Assembly (NCBI RefSeq): GCF_009617585.1
Contig: NZ_WIXI01000047.1
Span: 124,001 to 188,000, forward strand
Length of the DNA: 64,000 nucleotides
Reading direction: 5' to 3'
Origin: Endobacterium cereale
GTDB taxonomy: Bacteria; Pseudomonadota; Alphaproteobacteria; Rhizobiales; Rhizobiaceae
The translations under genes were made by a program, and so were the position numbers. Every line of letters starts with the position of its first letter. Within the stretch, counting starts at the first letter, position 1. Positions 35,756-43,658 of this stretch are shown here, one piece after another. A model generated the notes under the pieces. That model was not told where the DNA came from, did not search any database, and saw nothing but the letters and a program-made list of their open reading frames with translations.

Positions 35756-36750
35756 GCTGCAATCTCCATGTAAGCGCCGATCACTTCTGCCGCGACTTGC
35801 GGGACGATGGCATTGCCGTAGGCGCGCAGCTTTCCCACTCGGGCTGGAACCCCATGAGCCAGCAGACGAATGCTGGATTCAGCGCGCCGGGCTTTTCCGT
35901 CTGCTCCCGCAATCCAGTCACATTCTCCCCAAGGCCCAGAGCGTCGGTTGCTTCCGTGGTTAGGGACTTCTGCGATCCTTTTGCATCCCCCATCCGGCGC
36001 TGGTAGCCAAGGCGCGCTTCGTGAGCCATTGGCGTCGGCCAGAGGCTCACATGAACACTCTGGATTAGGTCCTGCGGAGACCCTTTCCGGGCTATTTCGC
36101 GCATCGTCCCGGCCGAAGTTCGCACATTCTTCTCCCCGTCCGCCGTCCGAGGTGTCGGCCAAAGAGAGCAGCCCTGCACCGCCTGCTTTAATGCCAGACC
36201 ACCTTGCCTGTTCGGCGGCACCTTCGCGCCGGTCCCCTCGTTCGCCCGCGGCGTCGGCCACAAACCAAAGTCGATCTCTTCGATGGGGCGTATCGACGGC
36301 ACAAGCCGGAACAACAGCCGACCAGCAGGAGTAACGGATGCTTTCCATGTCAGAATGCACTCTGTCGAGCCAATCCTTGCCAGCCGCAGCCGCAACCTGT
36401 TCTCCCACATAGACAGCCGGTCGTCGTGCAGCGATGAGGCGGTGGACGTGCGGTCGGAGATAACGGTCGTCGGCTTCGCCAAGGCCCTTGCCTGCGACAC
36501 TGTACGGCTGGCATGGCTCGCTTCCGCTCCAGAGTTCCCGATCGTCAGGAAATCCAGCCAGTCTAGCTGCATAGGACCATCCACCGATGCCCGCGAAGAA
36601 GTGGACCTGCGTGTAGCCCTTGAGGTCATCCGGTTGGACATCCACGATACTCCTTTCATCGACATCACCAGGTGCGATGAGGTTCTTGCTGATGAGGTTG
36701 CGAAGCCACTGGGCCGCGTATGGATCAAATTCGTTGTAATACGCGCTCAA
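35752..36750 (-). CDS. DNA cytosine-5 methyltransferase
   Basis: A 332-residue C5-methyltransferase that should transfer methyl from S-adenosylmethionine to cytosine. Motif I is VHFFAGIGGWSYAARLAGFP (49-68); the catalytic Cys80 is in SEPCQPYSVAGKG; motif VI reads GEQVAA in place of the more common ENV; motif VIII is HRRDRLWFVA; motif X is LRAYGNAIVPQVAAEVI. The target-recognition region has repeated LAD(T/A) units. No restriction gene is nearby, so it is an orphan enzyme, probably for protection or regulation. A second long open frame overlaps almost all of it. Confidence 0.87.
   Translation of the reverse strand: MSAYYNEFDPYAAQWLRNLISKNLIAPGDVDERSIVDVQPDDLKGYTQVHFFAGIGGWSYAARLAGFPDDRELWSGSEPCQPYSVAGKGLGEADDRYLRPHVHRLIAARRPAVYVGEQVAAAAGKDWLDRVHSDMESIRYSCWSAVVPACAVDTPHRRDRLWFVADAAGERGDRREGAAEQARWSGIKAGGAGLLSLADTSDGGRGEECANFGRDDARNSPERVSAGPNPECSCEPLADANGSRSAPWLPAPDGGCKRIAEVPNHGSNRRSGPWGECDWIAGADGKARRAESSIRLLAHGVPARVGKLRAYGNAIVPQVAAEVIGAYMEIAA
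35781..36728 (-). other. Long open frame overlapping the cytosine methyltransferase in another frame
   Basis: This frame, on the same strand as the methyltransferase, stays open for 315 codons. It contains LTWKASVTPAGRLLFRLVPS, three LWPTP units, and LNPAFVCWLMGFQPEW followed by ESCAPTAMPSSRKSRQK. I remember the same motifs from many phage proteins annotated as hypothetical or methylase. Reading the bases shows why: LWPTP is the shifted reading of LADT/LADA, and the WLMGF block is the shifted reading of LLAHGVPARVG-LRAYGNA. It may be a true overlapping gene or a shadow held by constraint on the methyltransferase. A start at 36572 (MQLDW) is one candidate. Confidence 0.3.
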
Positions 36751-38231
36751 AGCCCCAACTCCTGCTGGTTCCGCTTGGGTTTGGGGGAGACGTAGCGGGT
36801 GAACTCCGCTTCGAAGTTGACGAACTCCTGAATGGTCGGATCACCGAAGCGCACCTTGATCGATGCCAGCTCGGCAACGCCTTCGACCTCGGAGCCGAAC
36901 ACGCTGTTGATGGTCTTCCAGTCGCTTGCGGTGGCCGCGACCTTCTCCCGTTCCTTCTTGTATTTCTCGGGCCGGTAGAGGGTCATGACGGCGTCGTAGT
37001 CAGCTCGGGCACCCTCCCCGCCGTAAAGGTCGGCAGCGATCGGACGCGGGTTGTCACGCTTGGAGCCAAGGCCGTTACGCTGGTTGAGGATGAGGACCGC
37101 TGATTGCGTCTCGTAGGCTAGAGACTTCAGCTCGACGGTTACCTCACCGGAGATGCGGTCTGGTGAGAGCTTTGGGTCGCGAGGCTTAACCTTGCCGATA
37201 TGATCGATCACGATGAATGGCGTCTTGCCGTTGGCCTGCTTCTTGATGAAACGGCGGGCGTAGGCGACGAGCTTGTCCACGCCCTCGCGCTGGCAGCGGA
37301 TGATATCGAGCGGCCGATTGTTGATGGCCGTGGCGAACATCACGCAGGTATCACGCTCCCGATCACTCATCAGTCGGGTCGGCTCGCGCTGCTTCTTCAT
37401 GCTGATGCCGTGAACCTGGGCAATCATCTGCCCGATGCACTGATCCGAGGATTGGTCGTAGGAGAGGAACAGAACCGGATGGCCTTCCTCGACAGCATGA
37501 TAGATGAGCTGCATGGTCAGGCTGGATTTGCCCTCACCCGATGATGACAGGAGGCCATAGAGGTTTCCAGCCTCGAATGCTGGCTCCGAAAGCACCCGCT
37601 GAATTTCGGGCAGAGCGATCGGCACCCCGACCACGCCATCACGCCGCGAGGATGCCTCAAACTTAGCGAGATACGAAGCGCCGGGGGACGCGCCGGACTT
37701 AAGGGCTGACAGCCGCTGACGGCGCTCCTTGAGGCGCTTCTCAAGCTGTTCGATCTCATCGTCCAGCGTCAGGAGGTTATGGCCTTCCTTGGCTATCTCC
37801 GCGGCGATGGTGGCTTCTCTGGCCAGTTGGCGACCGAGGGACATGCCCTTGATGATGTGCAGGGAAGGATCAAGCCGGCGCATGGTGGATGGCTCAAAGC
37901 CGAGGCTCATCAGGCGCGACATATAAAGCGCCGGAGACATGCCGCCCTCATCACCGGCATAGTCGGCCCTACCGCTGCGCGACTTGCTGAGAGTCTTCGG
38001 AAGGAAAGGCTTCAGCGATATGGCGGTAACCGGCTGCCCGCTCCGGAACAGCTCGATCGCTTCCTTGAAAACCAATTGGTGTATCTCTTCGGCGAAGTCC
38101 TCGAACTCCAGACCGCAATCGGTCAGGATGGAATTATTCGTCAGCATGCAGGCCAAGAACACTTCGGAAGCCTCAAAGGCATCGTCCTCGGTGATACGGT
38201 CGAACTGGCTGCGATCTACGGGGCCGCTCAT
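36747..38231 (-). CDS. Replicative DNA helicase, DnaB family
   Basis: A 494-residue hexameric helicase for phage replication. The N-terminal domain (to about 120) contains EASEVFLACMLTNNSILTDC, a DnaB-like opening. The RecA-like domain has Walker A at 230-237 (SSGEGKSS), Walker B-like PFIVIDHIGKV, and the DnaB motif AVLILNQRNGLGSKRDNPRP then LYGGEGARADYDAVMTLYRP. A charged linker with EIEQLEKRLKERRQRL joins the two. It overlaps both neighbours by 4 bases. Confidence 0.9.
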   Translation of the reverse strand: MSGPVDRSQFDRITEDDAFEASEVFLACMLTNNSILTDCGLEFEDFAEEIHQLVFKEAIELFRSGQPVTAISLKPFLPKTLSKSRSGRADYAGDEGGMSPALYMSRLMSLGFEPSTMRRLDPSLHIIKGMSLGRQLAREATIAAEIAKEGHNLLTLDDEIEQLEKRLKERRQRLSALKSGASPGASYLAKFEASSRRDGVVGVPIALPEIQRVLSEPAFEAGNLYGLLSSSGEGKSSLTMQLIYHAVEEGHPVLFLSYDQSSDQCIGQMIAQVHGISMKKQREPTRLMSDRERDTCVMFATAINNRPLDIIRCQREGVDKLVAYARRFIKKQANGKTPFIVIDHIGKVKPRDPKLSPDRISGEVTVELKSLAYETQSAVLILNQRNGLGSKRDNPRPIAADLYGGEGARADYDAVMTLYRPEKYKKEREKVAATASDWKTINSVFGSEVEGVAELASIKVRFGDPTIQEFVNFEAEFTRYVSPKPKRNQQELGL

Positions 38232-39388
38232 GCTGCTTCCTCATTCTCGATCGAGGAAAGCCCGCCAGTAATCCGGCGCTCGGCAATGTCCGCGTATTCG
38301 GGGTTCAGTTCGATCATGACGCTGCGAAGGCCGAGCTGCTCGGCTACGAGCGAGACCGTACCGGCACCACCGAAGGGATCGAAGACGATGCCAGGTTCGG
38401 TACCGAAGACTTCACAGATTGGACCACAGCCAGCGGCAGATCCGCAGCACGCGCATATCTGCTTCGGCGTACCTGCCTTCATGCAACGTTCGGCAAGTGC
38501 CGGCGGGAACGTGGCGAAGTGCGCTTCGCGAAAAGCCTTTGGCGCGATCGACCAGACGTTTCGAGCGTTGCGAGTTTCGACCAGATCGCCAGTAGCGGCG
38601 GCAAATGATGGCTTGTTCTTGCGAAACGGGTCGTTTTCATCAGCCATCTTGCTGATACGATCGCGTCCTCGATCGGATTCCGCAGGATTGATCTTGTCCA
38701 GTCTGCCCCAGCCAACGCCCGTTTGTGATTTCTTGCGAGACACGGGAACTCGATCGACGTTCTGTCGACTGTTAGGCCCCGGCTTGCGAGCATGTGCGGT
38801 ACCGGTGACCGGCTCGCGGATCTCCTCGTGCGCATAGAAGTAATCTTCTCCCTTGGTCAGGAGCCAGATTTTCTCGTGCGATGTGGTCGGACGGTCGTAA
38901 ACCGATTCCGGCATGGGATTTGGCTTATGCCAGATGATCTCAGATCGGACGTACCAGCCATCCTCCTGCAGCGCGATCGCCAACCGGTTCGGTATCATGC
39001 AGAGGTCTTTTGACTTCAGCACGCCGCCAATCGTTGAGAATGGCTTGTCGCGAAACGTACGATCGTCTGTTCCGTCTGCCTTATAGGCTGCCGCCGACTT
39101 TCCATTTGGCGTCGTGGCATAGCAGTCACCATAGTTCAGCCAGAGCGTCCCGGCGGGCTTCAGCACGCGCCAGACCTCACGGAAGACGTTGACCATAACC
39201 TCGAGGTGTTCGCCCAGCGTCGGCTCGAGACCGATCTGACCGACAACGCCATAGTCGCGCAGTCCCCAATAGGGTGGCGATGTCACGACGCAATCGACCG
39301 AGTTCGCCGGCATAGACCGCATGACCTCAATGCAGTCACCAACATGCATGGTGCAGCGCCCGTCGAGAAGAGTTCGTGTCTGGCTCAT
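38228..39388 (-). CDS. Amino-group DNA methyltransferase (N4-cytosine or N6-adenine, beta class)
   Basis: A 386-residue enzyme with motif IV TSPPYW at 36-41 and motif I DPFGGAGTVSLVAEQ at 337 onward. The order IV before I marks the beta class, which includes CcrM. The SPPYW form is more common in N4-cytosine enzymes, although some N6-adenine enzymes have it. An insert with CACCGSAAGCGPIC may bind zinc. No cognate nuclease is adjacent. It sits in the operon with CtrA-like and GcrA-like regulators, so it may mark promoters as well as protect phage DNA; the latter idea is inference. Confidence 0.87.
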   Translation of the reverse strand: MSQTRTLLDGRCTMHVGDCIEVMRSMPANSVDCVVTSPPYWGLRDYGVVGQIGLEPTLGEHLEVMVNVFREVWRVLKPAGTLWLNYGDCYATTPNGKSAAAYKADGTDDRTFRDKPFSTIGGVLKSKDLCMIPNRLAIALQEDGWYVRSEIIWHKPNPMPESVYDRPTTSHEKIWLLTKGEDYFYAHEEIREPVTGTAHARKPGPNSRQNVDRVPVSRKKSQTGVGWGRLDKINPAESDRGRDRISKMADENDPFRKNKPSFAAATGDLVETRNARNVWSIAPKAFREAHFATFPPALAERCMKAGTPKQICACCGSAAGCGPICEVFGTEPGIVFDPFGGAGTVSLVAEQLGLRSVMIELNPEYADIAERRITGGLSSIENEEAA

Positions 39389-40011
39389 GCTGCCACCGAT
39401 GGGCGCTCATTGCGCTGCTGGATGAGTTTCAGCCAAGGCTCGTGATACCGGCCGGCGTGGACCTTCATGTCGCGGACGCCCCAGCAAATCGCGAGAGCGC
39501 ATGCTTCGGCCGCGTTGTGGCCAAGAGCCTTCTGCTTAGGAAGCTGGATGCCCAGACGCTCGCATTCATCGACCGCGGCTGACTTCCAGTCCTTCTTGCC
39601 TTTCTTATCGACAGGAGGCTTGAAGCCTTCACCGAAGAACGACTTGCGCCAGGAGGCGGGCATTAGCGTGCCGTAGGGGATGCCGAAGTTGGCGAGCGTG
39701 GCGACGATGGCAGAGGTCGCGACCCAAGGATAAATCATGGCGTCGGCGCTGGTGTTGCCGACCTTGGCGAGGATCTGCTGCTCAAGCACTGCGAACTTCG
39801 GATATGCGCCATGCGCTTCCTTGTGCGCCCGCAGGAGCGCCGTGGTCTTCAATCCGATCTGGTCGCCAGTATAGTAGTGGTCAGCGCCGTCAGGCATCTG
39901 GAAGACGCCGCATTCGATGTGGGAGAAGTTACCGTCTGCCTTGCGGCGATCTGGGCTGTAGAGGCACCAACCAGTGCTCTTGGAGGGGTCGAAGCCGATG
40001 ATGTAGGTCAT
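39385..40011 (-). CDS. RuvC-like Holliday junction resolvase
   Basis: A 208-residue RNase H-fold nuclease. Expected acidic residues appear in IIGFDPSKSTGW (first Asp), FAVLEQQILAK (Glu) and GHNAAEACALAIC (C-terminal His/Glu pair in place of the common D-x-x-D). The spacing is that of phage RuvC-like resolvases, which clear branched DNA before packaging. It overlaps both neighbours by 4 bases, within the replication gene group. Confidence 0.8.
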   Translation of the reverse strand: MTYIIGFDPSKSTGWCLYSPDRRKADGNFSHIECGVFQMPDGADHYYTGDQIGLKTTALLRAHKEAHGAYPKFAVLEQQILAKVGNTSADAMIYPWVATSAIVATLANFGIPYGTLMPASWRKSFFGEGFKPPVDKKGKKDWKSAAVDECERLGIQLPKQKALGHNAAEACALAICWGVRDMKVHAGRYHEPWLKLIQQRNERPSVAA

Positions 40012-40589
40012 GCCGCCGACTCCAGCAGAGGCTTGAGCTTCTTGTAGTGCCGCTCAACGGCCATGTACGGCATCTTGAGGATTGAGGCGCACTGAGCGAC
40101 CTTCATCTTGCGGCGCATAAGGCCAAGCAACTCGTTGTCGAGATCGTCGCTCCATCGGCGCGTGGTGCCGGCCGCGCGGTTGCGAATGCTCGCCTCTTTG
40201 ATCAGCAGCGCTTCCGACGCATCAGCCTCGACAAGCTTGTAGCCCTTGCCCCATACGGTTTCCACGACGAGACCGACGTCGGCCATAGCCGGTCTGATCT
40301 TGCACACAATGACATCCACAATCTTGATGTCTGGGCCTTCGCCGTTCTCGCCCATAAACACTGCGTCATAGATAGCCTCTTTGGTGGCCATGCGAGGGAA
40401 GCAGTCGGTCAGATACTTCGCTAGATTGAACTGCTGACGAGAGAGCTTGATAGTCTTGTCGCCGTTCGTGATCTGGCATGTGTTCGGATCGACCAGAAAC
40501 CGCACATCCTCGACAAACTGGAGGCAGCAAGGGCAGATCAACGCATTACGCTTGGCGGGGATTTCAGGAAAGCTTTTTTCGGCCTGCAT
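40008..40589 (-). CDS. CtrA-like winged-helix regulator with zinc-ribbon start and second helix-turn-helix
   Basis: A 193-residue DNA-binding protein. A Cys cluster (ICPCCLQF) at 18-25 could bind zinc. Residues ~40-125 are an OmpR-type winged helix close to the DNA-binding domain of the master cell-cycle regulator CtrA: ATKEAIYDAVFMG, DIKIVDVIVCKIR and VVETVWGKGYKLV parallel CtrA's LTKEMFLNHLYGG, ELKIIDVFICKLR and YIETVWGRGYVLR (from memory). Residues ~145-193 (RRWSDDLDNELLGLMRRKMK; KMPYMAVERHYKKL) look like a GcrA/Myb-type helix-turn-helix. There is no receiver domain, so it cannot be phosphorylated like CtrA. Confidence 0.78.
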   Translation of the reverse strand: MQAEKSFPEIPAKRNALICPCCLQFVEDVRFLVDPNTCQITNGDKTIKLSRQQFNLAKYLTDCFPRMATKEAIYDAVFMGENGEGPDIKIVDVIVCKIRPAMADVGLVVETVWGKGYKLVEADASEALLIKEASIRNRAAGTTRRWSDDLDNELLGLMRRKMKVAQCASILKMPYMAVERHYKKLKPLLESAA

Positions 40590-40679
40590 GGAATGCGCTC
40601 CATATTGAGGGAAAGAGAGCGCCGCATTTGCGCGGCTAGTTGGGCGGCTTGCGGGGATGAAAAGCCGCCGGGAGGAACT

Positions 40680-41243
40680 TCAGTGAACAGTGTCAGCGTC
40701 GGGGAATGGGTCCTCTTCAGACGCTGGCTCTTCCTTGTTCGACACCGCCTTGGCCGCGTTGCGCTTGTTCATCGCGCTTTCAAGGTTCTCGCGAACGATG
40801 CGCTGGCCATCATCCCAGCCGGAGAGCCACGTCTTGTCGTCCACGCTGCCGGCGTCGTAATTCGACACCCGATCGCGCGCCATGAGGCCTGCCGCCTGCC
40901 CTGCGGCGAAAATCTTCTGTTCCTTGGTGGCGCGGTCCGCCAGCAGATCGCCGTTCGGGTCTTCGTGGATCAGGCCAAGCCAGATGAGATTTTCCTTCTC
41001 CGACCGGTGCTTATCGACCGGCTTCTGCTTGTCTTCGGCTTGCAGGGCCTTGGTGTAGTGATCGATCTTGGCAGAGGGGAAGCCGTCATTCTGGGCCAGC
41101 TTCCGGTTCGCCTTCTTCTGCTCCCGCAGCTCGGCAATCTTGGCCTCGATGCTGATGTCCGTGCGGACGTGGTGAGCAAACAGAGCTTGGCGCTCCTTGT
41201 CCGTCAGTTCGTTTGAATTATGCCCTGCTGTCGCCATCGTCAT
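40680..41243 (-). CDS. Phage protein with RMF-like C-terminal motif
   Basis: A 187-residue charged protein. The N-terminal half is helical (AKIAELREQKKANRKLAQND; AKIDHYTKALQAEDKQKP). The part at about 115-160 (AAGQAAGLMARDRVSNYDAG; TWLSGWDDGQRIVRENL) resembles the ribosome modulation factor motif, with its AG...WL.GW..G pattern. That likeness is suggestive only. The ATG overlaps the preceding stop. The 90 bases after it (40590-40679) contain two GC-rich hairpins without T runs. Confidence 0.6.
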   Translation of the reverse strand: MTMATAGHNSNELTDKERQALFAHHVRTDISIEAKIAELREQKKANRKLAQNDGFPSAKIDHYTKALQAEDKQKPVDKHRSEKENLIWLGLIHEDPNGDLLADRATKEQKIFAAGQAAGLMARDRVSNYDAGSVDDKTWLSGWDDGQRIVRENLESAMNKRNAAKAVSNKEEPASEEDPFPDADTVH

Positions 41244-41656
41244 TTTCCTTTCGCTTGTCTGACCTTCTCAGCCAGTGTTTGAATCTCGCGACCAAGATCT
41301 GCAAAAGCAGCATCGCCGTACCTCGCCTTGTCGATTTCGACCTCGTGTTTCAGTCTGCTTATCTGCCGCTCGCACAGGTCTAAGTATGCGGAGCGGACGC
41401 GCCCGAAGACGCTGATGCTTGGGTCTTTCGTCTCACCGTTCATGAGACGCCGGAGAGCACGTGTGCCAATGCCGCAATGCCTGGCGACTCTCTCAATTGC
41501 GTTGAGCTGATCGCCATTGCCGCGGCTCTCAAGCTCAACCATTCGACGCGCGTAACTCGCTGTCAGATCGTTTGAAAATTCGAGGGTACTCATCAACTTG
41601 GCCCTGTTTTCGTTTTCGCTAATTGTCTTCTGGTGGTCTGAAGTTTGACGCGTCAT
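41240..41656 (-). CDS. Helix-turn-helix regulator
   Basis: A 138-residue protein with a helix-turn-helix at about 55-80 (NAIERVARHCGIGTRALRRL) and a helical C-terminal part with repeating Arg/Lys and Glu (RQISRLKHEVEIDKARYGDA). It could be a CII-type or early gene regulator. A gap of 117 bases separates it from the gene before, so it may have its own promoter. ATGs at 41656 and further in (MSTLEFS) are both possible starts. Confidence 0.65.
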   Translation of the reverse strand: MTRQTSDHQKTISENENRAKLMSTLEFSNDLTASYARRMVELESRGNGDQLNAIERVARHCGIGTRALRRLMNGETKDPSISVFGRVRSAYLDLCERQISRLKHEVEIDKARYGDAAFADLGREIQTLAEKVRQAKGK

Positions 41657-41773
41657 GTTCCGCCATCCTGTTAGGTTTGCCCTTGTCGGACGGCGGGATT
41701 GCCTTTCGGCGGTATGCTCATGGAGGACAGCGCGACATGCTTGCAGGCTGCGGCGCGCGTCCCTCTTTGGCTT

Positions 41774-41878
41774 TCAGACCGAGGGTTCCCGGTTCCGATG
41801 TTTGAGAAATTTGCCGACAGCGACGGCCAGAGGCAGCGTTGTCAGGAACCAGCCAGTGAGGGCGAGGAAGATTGTCAT
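41774..41878 (-). CDS. Single-helix membrane peptide (34 aa)
   Basis: The product MTIFLALTGWFLTTLPLAVA continues VGKFLKHRNREPSV: one membrane helix and a basic tail. Its ATG overlaps the stop of the upstream gene (ATGA at 41875-41878), the same coupling used across this operon, which supports it as a real gene despite its size. Function unknown; small phage membrane peptides can interfere with host division or signalling. Confidence 0.5.
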   Translation of the reverse strand: MTIFLALTGWFLTTLPLAVAVGKFLKHRNREPSV

Positions 41879-42207
41879 GCTGACACCGGCTGTTTGGATG
41901 GGGTGAGCAGAGACTTGAAGATCGAGATATCGGTCTTGCGATCGACAACCGGACGGAACCGGTACGATTCGAAGGCCGGCTCCAACATCAGGTTCAGAAC
42001 CTTGCAGATCGGCGTGTTGTCGATTTCCTGCAGATGGATCATCTCCACACCGGTAATCGAATGATAGACAATGCCTCTGACTGTGTAGACGGCGTTCTGG
42101 TCAGGATAGATCGCTCCAGCCATCTCCCACTGCTTCCGGGTTTCCCCACCGTCTCTGCTCGAAACATCAACCAGAACGACCTTCTGGCCCACTCGGAAAA
42201 TGCTCAT
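41875..42207 (-). CDS. Hypothetical phage protein, SH3-like beta domain
   Basis: A 110-residue protein with a beta-rich core (SIFRVGQKVVLVDVSSRDGG; AVYTVRGIVYHSITGVEMIH) of the kind found in small barrel domains, and a basic C-terminus (FRPVVDRKTDISIFKSLL). GAGGAACAGGG precedes the ATG at 42207, which overlaps the previous stop. Similar small proteins are common in rhizobial genomes and phages; role unknown. Confidence 0.6.
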   Translation of the reverse strand: MSIFRVGQKVVLVDVSSRDGGETRKQWEMAGAIYPDQNAVYTVRGIVYHSITGVEMIHLQEIDNTPICKVLNLMLEPAFESYRFRPVVDRKTDISIFKSLLTPSKQPVSA

Positions 42208-42398
42208 GCCCTGTTCCTCTTCGTGTCTTTCCGTTCCCACACAGGCGAGCGAGGAGTGGCTTCGACTGCCATCTGCGCGTCTAGGTCGCCTTGGGCTGCT
42301 TTCGTGTCTGCTGGGTCTTCTGTGGGGCCGCGATGGCCGAAGTCCTCGCGGGGCTGGCGCATAATGCGGAGAACGTCGGGGTTGGTGACGGTGCGCAT
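42204..42398 (-). CDS. Small hypothetical phage protein (64 aa)
   Basis: A polar, disordered-looking protein (MRTVTNPDVLRIMRQPREDF; GPTEDPADTKAAQGDLDAQM) with no hydrophobic core. It begins one base after the previous stop and overlaps the next start by 4 bases. Its place in an unbroken chain of coupled genes is the main support. Confidence 0.5.
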   Translation of the reverse strand: MRTVTNPDVLRIMRQPREDFGHRGPTEDPADTKAAQGDLDAQMAVEATPRSPVWERKDTKRNRA

Positions 42399-42399
42399 G

Positions 42400-42756
42400 T
42401 CAGTCGTCCTCGTATTTCGGAGGAGCTGGAAGCGGTCGCCACATCGTTGGCAGGAACGGTATGTCGATCCTGCTTTCGCAGACCGGCCATCTCGCGCCGG
42501 GTATCTGGCTATCGACCCACTGAAGGGTCACCCATTCGTCAGCAGAGATATTATGGGTCAGGCAGACGAGGATCTCGGTCCCATCCTTCGGAGCCGTGGC
42601 GATGTCCTGCCACTGGTCGCGCTGGCGCTCTGCGAGGATGGCTTCGGAGAGACCGACGACGACGCCCGCACCTTCCCAGCCTTCCTCGCGGATCTTCTTC
42701 ACGATCGATCGCGCCGCCTCTACGATATCCGCCGGCATGTCGGTGAGAGAGGTCAT
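42400..42756 (-). CDS. DUF551-like phage protein
   Basis: A 118-residue protein. The C-terminal half carries QWQDIATAPKDGTEILVCLT and a closing TMWRPLPAPP, the hallmark of the DUF551 type of small phage proteins. The N-terminal half is a helix (PADIVEAARSIVKKIREEGW). The ATG at 42756 overlaps the stop of the PP-loop gene. Function of the family is not known. Confidence 0.7.
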   Translation of the reverse strand: MTSLTDMPADIVEAARSIVKKIREEGWEGAGVVVGLSEAILAERQRDQWQDIATAPKDGTEILVCLTHNISADEWVTLQWVDSQIPGARWPVCESRIDIPFLPTMWRPLPAPPKYEDD

Positions 42757-43658
42757 GCGGCCTCGCTTTCGGGTGCGCAATGAAGGCCGCACTCCACGTC
42801 AAACTCGTAATTTTCATCATCCAGAAGACCGGGCATGAACGGCTGAGCCGCTACTTCGCGCTCAAGATCGGCATAGCTGTATTCCGTGGTGAAGCGGCGA
42901 CCAGCTTCCGTGGCTTTGGCGCTGCGCATGGTGATGGATGCTTCACGCTCCTGCCACCAATCGGAAATGCCTGGGTTGTCGCGGATCAGCCGCTTAAGAG
43001 CGCCGCGCGATTTGAGCATGCAAAGATCACAGTTGCCCTCGTAGTCTCGGATACCGAGATCGAACCCTTGGGGCAGATCGTGCGTCAGGTTGATAGGGTC
43101 GGCGTTCTCGCCCAGCCAGAAAGGCAGTACGTGACCACGCTTCGTGTGATGCGCCTTCGCCATTGGCATGGAGGTCGTCCAGCGTTCCTTGCGCGCGTCA
43201 TTTGCCGCAAGTTGCTTGAGAACTCGGTGCCCCTCGTCGTAACGAAGGCCAATGACATTCGTCCAATGGGTCCAGCCAAGGTTGAGGCAGAACTGCTTCA
43301 TCACGCGGACCTTGAGTTCGCTTGTGCAGAAGCGGGTGACTGCGTTCGGCAAATAGCCCTTCTTGTCGATAAGAGCCTTGAATGGCTCACCGAGGCGAGC
43401 GGCGCTGTTGAAGCCGACCTCGTCGTAGCCATCGGCGGTATACTCAAGCCAATGGATCTTCACATTCCAGCGCGATCCGCACTCATGGACGAACCTCAGC
43501 GTCTCTTCGCGCTCCTTGCCGGTGTTTGCGAAGACAACCACCACATCATCAGGCAGCTTGCCATCATACGCTTTGAGTATCTCGTGGAGCATGAAGGCCG
43601 AGGTGCGACCGCCGGAGAACGAGATCAGCGCTGGGCCGGTGATGAGGTACGGGTTCAT
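42753..43658 (-). CDS. PP-loop (adenine nucleotide alpha-hydrolase) protein, PAPS reductase-like
   Basis: A 301-residue enzyme. The PP-loop SFSGGRTSAFML lies at residues 13-24, then VVVFANTGKEREETLRFVHE, both typical of PAPS reductase/DndC-like proteins that activate a substrate with ATP. Cysteines in TRFCTSELK and NCDLCMLKSR are spaced as in members that bind iron-sulphur or carry sulphur. Phage members are common but their substrate is mostly unknown; sulphur transfer to a nucleic acid is one option. It is the second gene of the leftward operon, coupled to the Cro-like gene by ATGA. Confidence 0.75.
   Translation of the reverse strand: MNPYLITGPALISFSGGRTSAFMLHEILKAYDGKLPDDVVVVFANTGKEREETLRFVHECGSRWNVKIHWLEYTADGYDEVGFNSAARLGEPFKALIDKKGYLPNAVTRFCTSELKVRVMKQFCLNLGWTHWTNVIGLRYDEGHRVLKQLAANDARKERWTTSMPMAKAHHTKRGHVLPFWLGENADPINLTHDLPQGFDLGIRDYEGNCDLCMLKSRGALKRLIRDNPGISDWWQEREASITMRSAKATEAGRRFTTEYSYADLEREVAAQPFMPGLLDDENYEFDVECGLHCAPESEAA

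Noticed and set aside
35752-39388. Restriction-modification system
   Set aside because: Two methyltransferases are present but no restriction endonuclease or specificity gene is adjacent; the HNH genes are in another operon and look like homing or packaging types.
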